From: a virus
Strand: one strand, 5' to 3'
DNA: 64,000 nucleotides
Virus record (IMG/VR): IMGVR_UViG_3300032331_000486
Span: 1-64,000 of that record
The notes below the pieces were generated by a model. It did not search any database. It was not told the DNA's origin and was given only the letters and a program-made list of their open reading frames with translations. The position numbers were made by a program, and so were the translations under genes. This document shows, in pieces, positions 15,409-22,022 of this stretch (position 1 is its first letter; each line of letters starts with the position of its first letter).

Positions 15409-15674
15409 AGCTATCAGTAGAGATGCTCGACAACGATGTCAACAGCGCGATTATCAATATCGGCAAAAACAACGGCTACATCGAGGCGTACATAGATAAC
15501 AAAGACTTAGTCTTGAATATCTATGACAAAGAGGGCGAGATTATCTATGGGCGGTTTGTAACGCTGGTAGACCTCAAGGGCAAAGGCTGGACGGCACCAA
15601 AATTTGAGTCAGGCGAAGAAGATGGTGAGCTCATTGCCCCCTCTATGTTCAACGCAGATGGAGGCAAAAAATAA
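15405..15674 (+). CDS. Early protein, beta-rich, unknown
   Basis: The 89-residue product (MKLSVEMLDNDVNSAIINIG) alternates strands and turns (YIDNKDLVLNIYDKEGEIIY), suggesting a small beta-sandwich. It starts at an ATGA overlap, and its last base is shared with the next start (TAATG). No family is recognised. Confidence 0.55.
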   Translation: MKLSVEMLDNDVNSAIINIGKNNGYIEAYIDNKDLVLNIYDKEGEIIYGRFVTLVDLKGKGWTAPKFESGEEDGELIAPSMFNADGGKK

Positions 15675-15874
15675 TGAACGAATACATTGTCTATTGGAGG
15701 CGCGAAGTGATGTATCGCACTAAAGTAATCGCAGAAACTGAAGATGAGGCACTCGCTCGCGTTAACAATGGCTTCTCTACCGACTCGCAATATGACGAAG
15801 ACATTGACGAATATGGCGACATGGAAATTGACAATGTTGATTTGATTGAAAAAAATGTGGAGGATCCAGAATGA
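15674..15874 (+). CDS. DpnD/PcfM-like acidic protein
   Basis: The 66-residue product reads MNEYIVYWRREVMYRTKVIA, then ETEDEALARVNNG, then a strongly acidic tail (DEDIDEYGDMEIDNVD). The strand, ETEDEA, helix pattern matches 14212 and 14699. It is the third member of this local set. Confidence 0.5.
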   Translation: MNEYIVYWRREVMYRTKVIAETEDEALARVNNGFSTDSQYDEDIDEYGDMEIDNVDLIEKNVEDPE

Positions 15875-16083
15875 ATCAAGAAGAACGCGAAGCATTTTTG
15901 GATGCTTACGAAAACAATGTAGGGCATTTGCCAAGAAACCTTGTCGAAGACTTTGTTACACGCTACGAGGCGGGCGAAGACATAGACTACAGTAGCGAAC
16001 ACACAGCCACCATGGACGCGCTGGGTGTGTGGCACGAAGGAGTCAAGTACGCAATCAAGAAGTACGCAATCAAAGCAATCTAG
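15871..16083 (+). CDS. Last gene of the early operon, unknown
   Basis: The 70-residue protein (MNQEEREAFLDAYENNVGHL) is acidic and helical at first and ends in a short repeat (KYAIKKYAIKAI). It starts at an ATGA overlap. Its stop overlaps the stop of the oppositely transcribed primase gene by 4 nt, leaving no room for an intergenic terminator. Confidence 0.55.
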   Translation: MNQEEREAFLDAYENNVGHLPRNLVEDFVTRYEAGEDIDYSSEHTATMDALGVWHEGVKYAIKKYAIKAI

Positions 16084-16865
16084 AGAAACTCACGCAGAGA
16101 CTCGGCAACCTCCACAGTTCCGAGTCTCTGTTCTGTATCGTTGAAATCCTCACCAGCCTCGCCTAGCCAATAGGTCGAGGCTATTTTTTTGGCACTTCTT
16201 ACGCCCGTCTCGTCGTTATCCGCGATAACCAGCGGATTTACCAAGCTCGAGGCTATATCTACCATGTTGTTTGCCGAGAAACACACATGGATTCGAGCTG
16301 GAGCGCGCAAATGTTTCATTGCACGACGCACTGACATCCCTGTCGCCAGCCCCTCGCACACGATATCGCGCCCTTCTTTCCCAATCAGGAGGCTAGCTCC
16401 CTTGGTTATCTGTCCTGTCAGGAATCTCTTAACACCATCTGGGGCTATTAATTGGCAACCTACTAGCAAAGAGCCAACGCGCATCGGCACTACGAGTAAC
16501 TCTTTCCACACCGATAAGTTCATATCGAAGCCCTTCCGAACCATGTAGGGGTGGCGAGACTGGGTGGTTTGGCTGATGATGTAGGCTGCTTTTCGCTTGG
16601 CTTTCTCCTGTCGCTCGAGGCGTTCCTTCTGCAACTGCTGGCGCATGGTTACAGCATGAGGGTCGTAAACATAGTTTGATGTGGACTTGTAGATTTGGTG
16701 CTTATCGTGGACTGCAAAGTTAATCACCGCCCCGCCATGCCCATCGAAGATGTACGCGCCATTCTTCTTTTGCGGGTGGTCTACTGTGCCAACCCTGATC
16801 CATTTGTTTAGCTCGAGGCCATTTATCAGTAGGCCATGCTCAATTGCGAAGCTCTCAAAGCTCAT
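16080..16865 (-). CDS. Toprim-domain primase fragment
   Basis: The ATG at 16865 is chosen because GGAG lies 7 nt upstream, giving 261 residues; an ATG two codons earlier is also open. The C-terminal half is a Toprim fold: DIVCEGLATGMSVRRAM (catalytic Glu), NPLVIADNDETGVRSAKKIA (DxD-type site), then GEDFND. Residues 95-150 (YMVRKGFDMNLSVWKELLVV, RVGSLLVGCQLI) resemble the DnaG-type core preceding Toprim. No complete N-terminal zinc ribbon or C-terminal helicase is present, so it probably works with the SF2 helicase encoded two genes upstream. It is expected to prime DNA synthesis at the fork. Confidence 0.8.
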   Translation of the reverse strand: MSFESFAIEHGLLINGLELNKWIRVGTVDHPQKKNGAYIFDGHGGAVINFAVHDKHQIYKSTSNYVYDPHAVTMRQQLQKERLERQEKAKRKAAYIISQTTQSRHPYMVRKGFDMNLSVWKELLVVPMRVGSLLVGCQLIAPDGVKRFLTGQITKGASLLIGKEGRDIVCEGLATGMSVRRAMKHLRAPARIHVCFSANNMVDIASSLVNPLVIADNDETGVRSAKKIASTYWLGEAGEDFNDTEQRLGTVEVAESLREFL

Positions 16866-17052
16866 CTTCATGCTCCAATCTCGCTACTTCCTGTGCAAAC
16901 TGTTTCAAAGCTATCAAATCACCCTCCAGTACATGCTCATCGAAGACAAACTTCTTCAGTCTCACATCGAAGACCATCTTTGTAAGCACCAAGATGCCAC
17001 AGTCGTAGGCTAAATCTGCCAGTTCTCTGTTACTCATCTCGGTGGCTTTCAT
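16855..17052 (-). CDS. Small protein between primase and helicase, unknown
   Basis: The start is the ATG overlapping the helicase stop (ATGA), giving 65 residues (MKATEMSNRELADLAYDCGI). It is acidic and helical with one beta segment (MVFDVRLKKFVFDEHVLEGD). It lies between two replication genes and may be an accessory factor. No family is recognised. Confidence 0.55.
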   Translation of the reverse strand: MKATEMSNRELADLAYDCGILVLTKMVFDVRLKKFVFDEHVLEGDLIALKQFAQEVARLEHEDEL

Positions 17053-18524
17053 ACACGCGCCTTTGCTTTTGACCACGCTATATTCCTTGATTTAATGAAG
17101 TTGGCGGTGGTAACTGAGGTGGGACGGGTGGTCTTTTGTAAGCCATTAGGCCAGTAGCCGTACTTCTCTTTGTACTTGAATGCAGCCCATCCATCTTTGT
17201 AGTCTCTAGACTTTGCGTAGTACAGGAGCTCAGAGTAGAAGTTCTGATTCTCAGCAAGAGCCTGTCTACTGGTCATGCCCAGCTCATGGAGCTCACCAGC
17301 TACAGCAATCACTTGCTTGAGGCGTTTTTCATGCCCACAGAAACCGCAGACATTGCTAAACCAAACCCACAGGGAGCTACAAGCTGGACACTTGGCCGAG
17401 GCTTTCTCCTTCTCGGTCAGCTCCTTCTTGGTCTTCTCCACGCTGTCGTCAAGATCAGTCACGCCTTCACTAAACAGCTTGTCCCAATCGTTGCGAAACC
17501 TCAGATAGTTGCCTGAATGGTCTAGCCAGACGCCAAACTTCTTGCCTTCAAACGGGCGCATGATACGTCCCATCTGTTGGACATGAGAACTAAAGGACTT
17601 AGAAAATGGTCTAGCAGAGACTCCAATCAGCACATCAGGGACGTCAAAACCTCTAGTTAGTATGTCCGTGGCTATCAGACCATGAATATCGGAATCAGGC
17701 TTGCTGAACTCCTCGATAGCGTCGGCTTTGAACTCGTCGTCCTCTTTATACGAGATAGCTACGAAGTTGAAACCCTGTTCTTTGAATTGACGCTCGAGGT
17801 CACGACCATGATCCACACCAGCACAAAACACCACAGTCTTTTTCGGGCCACCAAAAAGTTGGTTTGTGTTTTTGATCCACTCGCTGACGATATCACCCGT
17901 GATTTGCATACCACGCTTGGTTACCTCTTCTTCTTTCCACTCGCCAAATGCGTTCTTGTCGGCACCCGTCATGTCAATCTCTTTGGCGATAAAGATCTTG
18001 AGCGGTGTCAGCCAGCCACTATCAATCAGGTCGCCCGTGGACTTGGCTCCAACCACATTTGAGTAAGTGTTACCCAAGCCCTTGGTGAACGGCGTGGCAG
18101 TTAAACCGATTACCTTGAGGCTAGGATTGTTCTTGACATAGTCAATCACGCTTTTGCGCTGGACATGGCACTCATCAATGATCATGAGGTCGATGTCAGG
18201 AAAGGTATCGCGCTTCTCCAAGGTCTGGGCAGAGCAGATTTGGATGCGTTCCATCGGGCGGTAGCGCCAGTGGTCTGATTGCATGACGCCATGGTTGATT
18301 CCATAGCGCGCCAGTCGGGTGCTGGTTTGGTTCACCAGCACGATGCGGTCTAGCACCATGGCTGTCTTCTTGTACTTGGCTGACAGCTCTTTCATGATAG
18401 CCATGGCCACCTCGGTCTTGCCAAATCCTGTAGGCGCGTACAGGAGCTGGCATCTATGTCCGTCGGCAAATCCCTCGTCTATCTTCTGCACCACATCTGT
18501 TTGGTGAGGTCTGAGTTCTAACAT
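17049..18524 (-). CDS. SF2 DEAD/DEAH-type helicase
   Basis: The 491-residue protein has the SF2 motifs in order: a Q-like start (LRPHQTDVVQKI), Walker A APTGFGKTE (30-38), DECH (117-120), TATP (142-145), the RecA2 motifs (TDILTRGFDVP) and the arginine-finger motif QQMGRIMRPFEGK. A C-terminal zinc ribbon follows (CPACSSLWVWFSNVCGFCGH). The architecture is that of phage UvsW/RAD3-like replication helicases. It should unwind or remodel replication or recombination intermediates, in the same operon as the primase. Confidence 0.9.
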   Translation of the reverse strand: MLELRPHQTDVVQKIDEGFADGHRCQLLYAPTGFGKTEVAMAIMKELSAKYKKTAMVLDRIVLVNQTSTRLARYGINHGVMQSDHWRYRPMERIQICSAQTLEKRDTFPDIDLMIIDECHVQRKSVIDYVKNNPSLKVIGLTATPFTKGLGNTYSNVVGAKSTGDLIDSGWLTPLKIFIAKEIDMTGADKNAFGEWKEEEVTKRGMQITGDIVSEWIKNTNQLFGGPKKTVVFCAGVDHGRDLERQFKEQGFNFVAISYKEDDEFKADAIEEFSKPDSDIHGLIATDILTRGFDVPDVLIGVSARPFSKSFSSHVQQMGRIMRPFEGKKFGVWLDHSGNYLRFRNDWDKLFSEGVTDLDDSVEKTKKELTEKEKASAKCPACSSLWVWFSNVCGFCGHEKRLKQVIAVAGELHELGMTSRQALAENQNFYSELLYYAKSRDYKDGWAAFKYKEKYGYWPNGLQKTTRPTSVTTANFIKSRNIAWSKAKARV

Positions 18525-18527
18525 CGA

Positions 18528-19349
18528 TTAAGCCTTTTCTGCCTTCTCTGCACGGCGTTTCCAATATGTAACTTGTTTCAGGAGGTCAGCATTCTTTTGC
18601 TGGTAGTCGTTCCTCGATGCGGTAACCGAGCGCAACTGTGCCTCGAGGTTTGAGACTTCTTTACGCAAAGAGCCAAGCGTTGATTCAATCTCTGCCTTGG
18701 CCTCTTGGGTAGCTGGAAGCTGTTTGATCGCCAGCTGGTCTTTGAGCTTAGTGTTCTCTTGCGCCAGCTCTTGATGCTCTGCAGCCATTTCTTTCAGCAT
18801 ATCTTCATTGTGGTCATATGCTTGAGGCTTTGCTGGCGGAGCTGGTGGAGCTGGAGGAGGCTTAGGAGTCTGGGGCTTACCGCCTTTAGGTGGCTTGGGT
18901 GGCTTGGGAGCTTTCTGTAAATCAAACTCCTTGCGAAGGCGACCGATGGTCATGTGACTCACATTACAAATCTTGGCTATCTTCCTGTCGTCCATCTCGC
19001 ATATCTCAGGATCAGTCAAGGCCGTGATGACTGTATCGCGCTTCTCTTCATTAGTACGAGGCATACCATGGGTGGCATTCGCACCAAGTGAGAAGATGAA
19101 AGCGGCGCGTTTTGTGCCATTTATTTGTTCGCACTCGATCTCTTTGAAGCCAGCCGCCTTGTGTGCGTGATAGCGGTGGAATCCGTCGGCTAGCCAGTAG
19201 TGCTTGCCGTCAAAGAAAACAGTAACAGGAGGCATTTTTACGCCGTCTAACAGAACTTCCGTGTAGTTCCTTACCGCCTCTTCACTAATGCTCTTGCGGG
19301 GCTGGGTACCGCCATCCAACCTGATCTTGCTCAGTTCCAGTTTGATCAT
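18528..19349 (-). CDS. ParB-like nuclease-domain protein with HTH and coiled coil
   Basis: In the 273 residues, 1-85 form a ParB/Srx-like domain: GGTQPRKSISEEAVRNYTEV, then the ParB box-like WLADGFHRYHAHKAAGFKEI. Residues about 115-145 are a helix-turn-helix (DDRKIAKICNVSHMTIGRLR). A Pro-rich linker (PKPPKPPKGGKPQTPKPPPA) leads to a long coiled coil. No ParA gene is seen, so this is more likely a DNA-binding or CTPase-type regulator or replication protein than a partition pair. It is a candidate binder of the dispersed palindrome. ATGA overlap with the upstream gene. Confidence 0.8.
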   Translation of the reverse strand: MIKLELSKIRLDGGTQPRKSISEEAVRNYTEVLLDGVKMPPVTVFFDGKHYWLADGFHRYHAHKAAGFKEIECEQINGTKRAAFIFSLGANATHGMPRTNEEKRDTVITALTDPEICEMDDRKIAKICNVSHMTIGRLRKEFDLQKAPKPPKPPKGGKPQTPKPPPAPPAPPAKPQAYDHNEDMLKEMAAEHQELAQENTKLKDQLAIKQLPATQEAKAEIESTLGSLRKEVSNLEAQLRSVTASRNDYQQKNADLLKQVTYWKRRAEKAEKA

Positions 19350-19570
19350 TTTCTTTCCTTTAACTTGTTATAAAAGTCTCTTGCCTTGATCCATTTCTGA
19401 ATCACTTCTGCGCGCTGTGGTCGGCTCTTTTTGTGCTGTTCCCATGATAGAAATGCGTTAGGAGCTGCATCCCAAGCTGCTTGCCACTTAGCCTCATGAA
19501 TTCGCAGATTCGCTACTGAGGCCATGTAGGCGTTGTAGGCTTCATCGATTGCCTGTTTCTTTGTTCTCAA
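19346..19570 (-). CDS. Small helical protein with TTG start
   Basis: The TTG start is strongly supported by GGAGG at ideal spacing, giving 74 residues (first residues read as MRTKKQAIDEAYNAYMASVA). It is basic and helical with Trp residues. It lies upstream of, and is coupled to, the ParB-like gene and overlaps the preceding gene's 3' end by 29 nt. Function is unknown. Confidence 0.55.
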   Translation of the reverse strand: MRTKKQAIDEAYNAYMASVANLRIHEAKWQAAWDAAPNAFLSWEQHKKSRPQRAEVIQKWIKARDFYNKLKERK

Positions 19571-19721
19571 TCTTGTCCTCCGCTTTAATGATTGGTGATT
19601 GTTTTATTGCTTCGTACTTTGCTTCTTCAAAGCCTATCTCGTAGCCATGCACGGCCAAAGTAATAGCATTTTGATCAATGCCTGTTATTCGCAAGAGAGA
19701 TATCCAGTCTTCTTTTTTCAT
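19542..19721 (-). CDS. Small acidic protein, unknown
   Basis: A 59-codon ORF (MKKEDWISLLRITGIDQNAI) begins at a TAATG overlap with the stop of the small membrane protein upstream. It is helical and contains YEIGFEEAKYEAIKQS. Its 3' end overlaps the TTG-start gene. Coupling supports expression; function is unknown. Confidence 0.5.
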   Translation of the reverse strand: MKKEDWISLLRITGIDQNAITLAVHGYEIGFEEAKYEAIKQSPIIKAEDKIENKETGNR

Positions 19722-19822
19722 TAGTCTTTACTCAACATAAATATCGCTACAGCGACGATTACTACAACGACACCCCCTAAGCACATCAGCATTACTGCCC
19801 ATGCAATTGTTTCAAGCATCAT
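19721..19822 (-). CDS. 33-residue single-span membrane peptide
   Basis: The ORF MMLETIAWAVMLMCLGGVVV continues with VIVAVAIFMLSKD. It is almost entirely hydrophobic and preceded by GGAG. Its stop overlaps the next start (TAATG). Such tiny membrane proteins are common in phage operons and may modulate host membrane functions. Confidence 0.5.
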   Translation of the reverse strand: MMLETIAWAVMLMCLGGVVVVIVAVAIFMLSKD

Positions 19823-20027
19823 GTTCTCCTAAAGCTTCAAGTCTTTCGTCAATGCGACGCATACGCTGGCGGTTGTACTCGACCACGCTGGTGGCATACT
19901 CAAGGGCTTTCTCTGCGTCCATCTTGGACAAGTAAGCCTCACGCTTTTCCTTGTTTAAGATCTCTTGCAAGGTTCTCGGTCGCAACATATCTTTGATGAA
20001 AGCAATAATCATTTCTCGTTTAGTCAT
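19812..20027 (-). CDS. Small charged helical protein, unknown
   Basis: A 71-residue protein (MTKREMIIAFIKDMLRPRTL) with a continuous coiled-coil-like segment (KREAYLSKMDAEKALEYATS, then NRQRMRRIDERLEALGEHDA). It is coupled by overlaps to both neighbours. Function is unknown; it resembles small accessory proteins of replication operons only in size and charge. Confidence 0.55.
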   Translation of the reverse strand: MTKREMIIAFIKDMLRPRTLQEILNKEKREAYLSKMDAEKALEYATSVVEYNRQRMRRIDERLEALGEHDA

Positions 20028-20197
20028 GCGTTCTTCTCCTTGAGTTTGGCTTCTATGGCATTTGCAAAGTCAACCCAAAACGAATCTATTCTTGAGGTTG
20101 CGTTATGCAGTCTTTGGTAAACAAAACTTTGCTCATCCCTTGTCAGCCCCACCCAAGGCTTTACATAGGCTTGAATATCGTCGTCATCTTCAATCAT
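20024..20197 (-). CDS. Small protein, unknown
   Basis: The start chosen is the ATG overlapping the upstream stop and preceded by AGGGGA, giving 57 residues (MIEDDDDIQAYVKPWVGLTR). It is acidic at the N-terminus and helical after. An upstream in-frame extension would run through the preceding gene. No family is recognised. Confidence 0.5.
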   Translation of the reverse strand: MIEDDDDIQAYVKPWVGLTRDEQSFVYQRLHNATSRIDSFWVDFANAIEAKLKEKNA

Positions 20198-20487
20198 GCT
20201 TGTCCCCTTGCTCTGATTGCATCGCCGTATGTACCACCACCTTCTTTCAGTATGTGGTCTACAAACTTTGCACACGCCTCACGCTCGGCTTCTATCGCTG
20301 GCTTAAGCATATCTATCGCTGTCTCATGCAACTTTTGTTGTATCTCTAACATCTCTGTCAACTTGACGATCAATTTGTCTTGTGGTGGTTCAAAATAAAA
20401 CCTAACATGATGACCTTCTTTGTGCGGGTCATTTACTTCAACAAAGTGTTCTGTCCACCTAGCGTCTGTGTATAAAAAGTCAGTCAT
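20194..20487 (-). CDS. Protein of unknown function with coiled coil
   Basis: The 97-residue protein has an aromatic and His-rich N-terminal half (DARWTEHFVEVNDPHKEGHH) and a helical C-terminal half (KLTEMLEIQQKLHETAIDML, then EAEREACAKFVDHILKEG). The C-terminal motif AEREACAKxxD is seen in many phage small proteins. The role is unknown. Confidence 0.6.
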   Translation of the reverse strand: MTDFLYTDARWTEHFVEVNDPHKEGHHVRFYFEPPQDKLIVKLTEMLEIQQKLHETAIDMLKPAIEAEREACAKFVDHILKEGGGTYGDAIRARGQA

Positions 20488-20738
20488 GTGTTCTTCTCCA
20501 ACTTAGCCAGTCGGTCACCCAACTCGCGTATACATACCCTAGCGATTGCTAGTTCTTCCATCAGCCTACGCACATGGTCTTGATGCGATGCAATCATTCG
20601 GTTGTTTGCTGGCACTTCATACACGGCGGGTCGGCTTATCTTTTCCTCCCGCGTAGTCTTACGCATAGCCCTGATGTACTCTTGCTTTATGCGAGACTCC
20701 ATCTCTATGCGGTTGAACTCTTCGTCTTCTGCTGTCAT
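20484..20738 (-). CDS. Small charged helical protein, unknown
   Basis: The 84-residue product (MTAEDEEFNRIEMESRIKQE) is rich in Arg and Glu, ending in a heptad-like helix (LAIARVCIRELGDRLAKLEK). It is coupled by 4-nt overlaps on both sides. No family is recognised. Confidence 0.55.
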   Translation of the reverse strand: MTAEDEEFNRIEMESRIKQEYIRAMRKTTREEKISRPAVYEVPANNRMIASHQDHVRRLMEELAIARVCIRELGDRLAKLEKNT

Positions 20739-20920
20739 TCTTGCTCCTTCACAAACATAAGTAATGTGTTGCAGTCCCTAATGATTTCTGTTGCCAATAG
20801 CTTGGCATCATTGTGTATACGCCGATCTTCCTTTACGTTACGGCATCCTTCAATCATCTTTTCCATTGTTTGCTGGACAAGAATCCGTGTGTGATACAGC
20901 ATTTCTTTGTCTGCTGTCAT
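20735..20920 (-). CDS. Small helical protein, unknown
   Basis: The 61-residue product (MTADKEMLYHTRILVQQTME) is predicted to be helical throughout with mixed charge. It overlaps both neighbours by 4 nt. Nothing further can be inferred. Confidence 0.5.
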   Translation of the reverse strand: MTADKEMLYHTRILVQQTMEKMIEGCRNVKEDRRIHNDAKLLATEIIRDCNTLLMFVKEQE

Positions 20921-21120
20921 GCCTCCCTCACTCTCATCATTGAGTCTGCATATTGATAAGCAACAGTAGCTGCATCATCAATCTCAAACGACTCCGCGTC
21001 GTTCATCTCTTTTATAGCCGCCGGCAAAGCCTGTGCTGCGAAGTAGTCACGCAATGACATACCCGCTTGGATGATCATTCCTGTCTTGTCTTTTGCTACA
21101 AATGGAAATGCTGAATTCAT
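20917..21120 (-). CDS. Small protein, unknown
   Basis: The 67-residue product begins MNSAFPFVAKDKTGMIIQAG and contains the motif GMSLRDYFAAQALPAAIKEM. The segment GMSLRDYFAAxALP is recurrent in small phage and prophage proteins of unknown role. It is coupled to both neighbours by 4-nt overlaps. Confidence 0.6.
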   Translation of the reverse strand: MNSAFPFVAKDKTGMIIQAGMSLRDYFAAQALPAAIKEMNDAESFEIDDAATVAYQYADSMMRVREA

Positions 21121-21263
21121 GGTTCGTCCCTTTCAAGTACTTGTTTATGGCCGCATGTGTCGCAGAACCAATAGCTCCAATGCGGTTGTGTTGCTAACTC
21201 TCCGTTGCAGACGGGACAAGTAGGATACTCATCGTCGTCCAGCTCGTTATCAGAATATACCAT
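21117..21263 (-). CDS. Small zinc-ribbon protein
   Basis: The 48-residue form starts at the ATG preceded by GAGG and reads MVYSDNELDDDEYPTCPVCN, then a second Cys pair (FCDTCGHKQV), a classical four-Cys zinc ribbon. The frame stays open to an ATG at 21443, but that start has no ribosome site and would translate a stretch with strong RNA-like pairing, so the short form is preferred. It is the first gene of the leftward replication operon. Confidence 0.6.
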   Translation of the reverse strand: MVYSDNELDDDEYPTCPVCNGELATQPHWSYWFCDTCGHKQVLERDEP

Positions 21264-21595
21264 ATGCACCTCATGTAAATGTTGTAAGTCATCTGTGATA
21301 TCACCAAGTCTGAAACTCCTTACCCGTTGACCCTCCCTCCCCAAGGAGGCGGGCCAAGGCTCTTTATCAGCGAGCATTGCCGAGTTTTTAAGTCGACTAT
21401 CGGACTGCCAATCCGCCTCCCTTGCATTTTTGGATGCATCCATGGGGTATGTGTAACAAGTTACATCGCTGTTTATTCTTTTCGATTTCTCTACTCAGAG
21501 GCGCGGGTCACGCCGAGGTTCCGTGTTCTCTTCCGCGCAGCCCATACAGGCTCTTACTAACGTGCGGAGTACGGTTGGCGTAGAAAGTACAGACG
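21264..21595. other. Gene-poor leader region of the leftward operon
   Basis: About 330 bp with no convincing gene apart from a possible N-terminal extension of the zinc-ribbon protein. On minus it contains pairing between positions 21420-21413 and 21352-21345 (GGAGGCGG/CCGCCTCC, 76 nt apart) and GCGCGG/CCGCGC around 21501-21538. It also holds the palindromes TGGATGCATCCA near 21430 and TGTAACAAGTTACA at 21452-21465. Confidence 0.5.
21452..21465. repeat. Variant of the dispersed palindrome (TGTAACAAGTTACA)
   Basis: A perfect 14-bp two-fold symmetric site that differs from TGGAACAAGTTCCA by a compensating change in each arm, so the symmetry is kept. It lies in the non-coding leader of the replication operon. 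Confidence 0.55.
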
Positions 21596-21722
21596 AAAAA
21601 AAGCCGTTTACAACTGCAATTCCGGTAGCAACCTTAGCAAATATCCCTCCGACCGAGGTTATTTGGTAAGGCGGAATCGCATGTGTAAACGGCCTTCATC
21701 TCCTGTCGCTTGCTACGGCAAC
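21596..21722 (-). ncRNA. Predicted pseudoknotted small RNA with its own terminator
   Basis: On minus a predicted transcript of about 127 nt folds into one long interrupted hairpin. The base stem is GCCGTTTACA/TGTAAACGGC (21693-21684 with 21612-21603). The middle stem is GCGATTCCG/CGGAATTGC (21680-21672 with 21624-21616, one mismatch). The upper stem is 12 bp with one mismatch (21671-21660 with 21643-21632), topped by CCTC/GAGG. A 7-nt bulge TTGCTAC (21631-21625) is perfectly complementary to GTAGCAA in the 5' leader (21716-21710), forming a possible pseudoknot. Seven T residues follow the base stem at once. A consensus promoter lies just upstream. No known RNA family is recognised. Confidence 0.7.
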
Positions 21723-21729
21723 GGATCGG

Positions 21730-21757
21730 ATTATACATAAATATTTGAAGTTGGCAA
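21730..21757 (-). promoter_or_regulatory. Strong sigma70-like promoter for the small RNA
   Basis: On minus, TTGCCA (21757-21752, five of six consensus bases) and a perfect TATAAT (21735-21730) are 16 nt apart. The predicted start is near 21722, about 6 nt before the pseudoknot strand of the downstream RNA. Confidence 0.7.
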
Positions 21758-21847
21758 TGCGCTCACATAAAGCAGTGTTGTTCAACTTTTGTATTTGCAC
21801 AACAAAAAGATACGGCGCTAACCCGTATTACGCATTACCAACAAGGC

Positions 21848-21900
21848 TGGAGATTGCAAGGCTGGGCGACAAGAGCCAGCATTAAGACGCTCAATCTCCA
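21848..21900. other. Stem-loop TGGAGATTG/CAATCTCCA with inner stem
   Basis: A 9-bp perfect outer stem (21848-21856 with 21892-21900) encloses a second stem GCTGG/CCAGC (21861-21865 with 21876-21880). Adjacent are ATACGG/CCGTAT near 21811-21827 and a direct repeat AAGGCTGG (21843 and 21859). It may be structured RNA upstream of the small-RNA promoter or part of a replication origin. Confidence 0.45.
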
Positions 21901-21911
21901 TGCGTGTTGAT

Positions 21912-21940
21912 ATGTATAGAAAACTCAAAAAACTATACAT
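21912..21940. repeat. 8-bp inverted repeat ATGTATAG/CTATACAT
   Basis: Arms at 21912-21919 and 21933-21940 are separated by an A-rich 13-nt spacer. Its place between a terminator and a promoter suggests a protein-binding site or an AT-rich unwinding element. Confidence 0.45.
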
Positions 21941-21941
21941 G

Positions 21942-21969
21942 AAAAAAGTGGGGATCCGTAGACCCCCAC
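21942..21969 (-). terminator. Intrinsic terminator after the leftward recombination genes
   Basis: On minus, GTGGGG and CCCCAC form a 6-bp stem around a 10-nt loop, followed directly by six T residues. It lies 54 nt after the stop of the gene at 22023, separating that transcript from the small RNA and the replication operon. Confidence 0.8.
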
Positions 21970-22022
21970 AAGCCATTAAAGGAAAGCATGAAACCGGCAA
22001 CTGCGATCACCGGAAATTTATT

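Noticed and set aside
21345-21420. 76-nt segment closed by GGAGGCGG/CCGCCTCC that looks tRNA-sized on minus
   Set aside because: No T-loop (TTCRA) motif, no CCA or good anticodon stem, and the loop around CTTAAAA does not pair as in tRNA-Leu. It may also be partly coding if the longer form of the 21117 gene is used.
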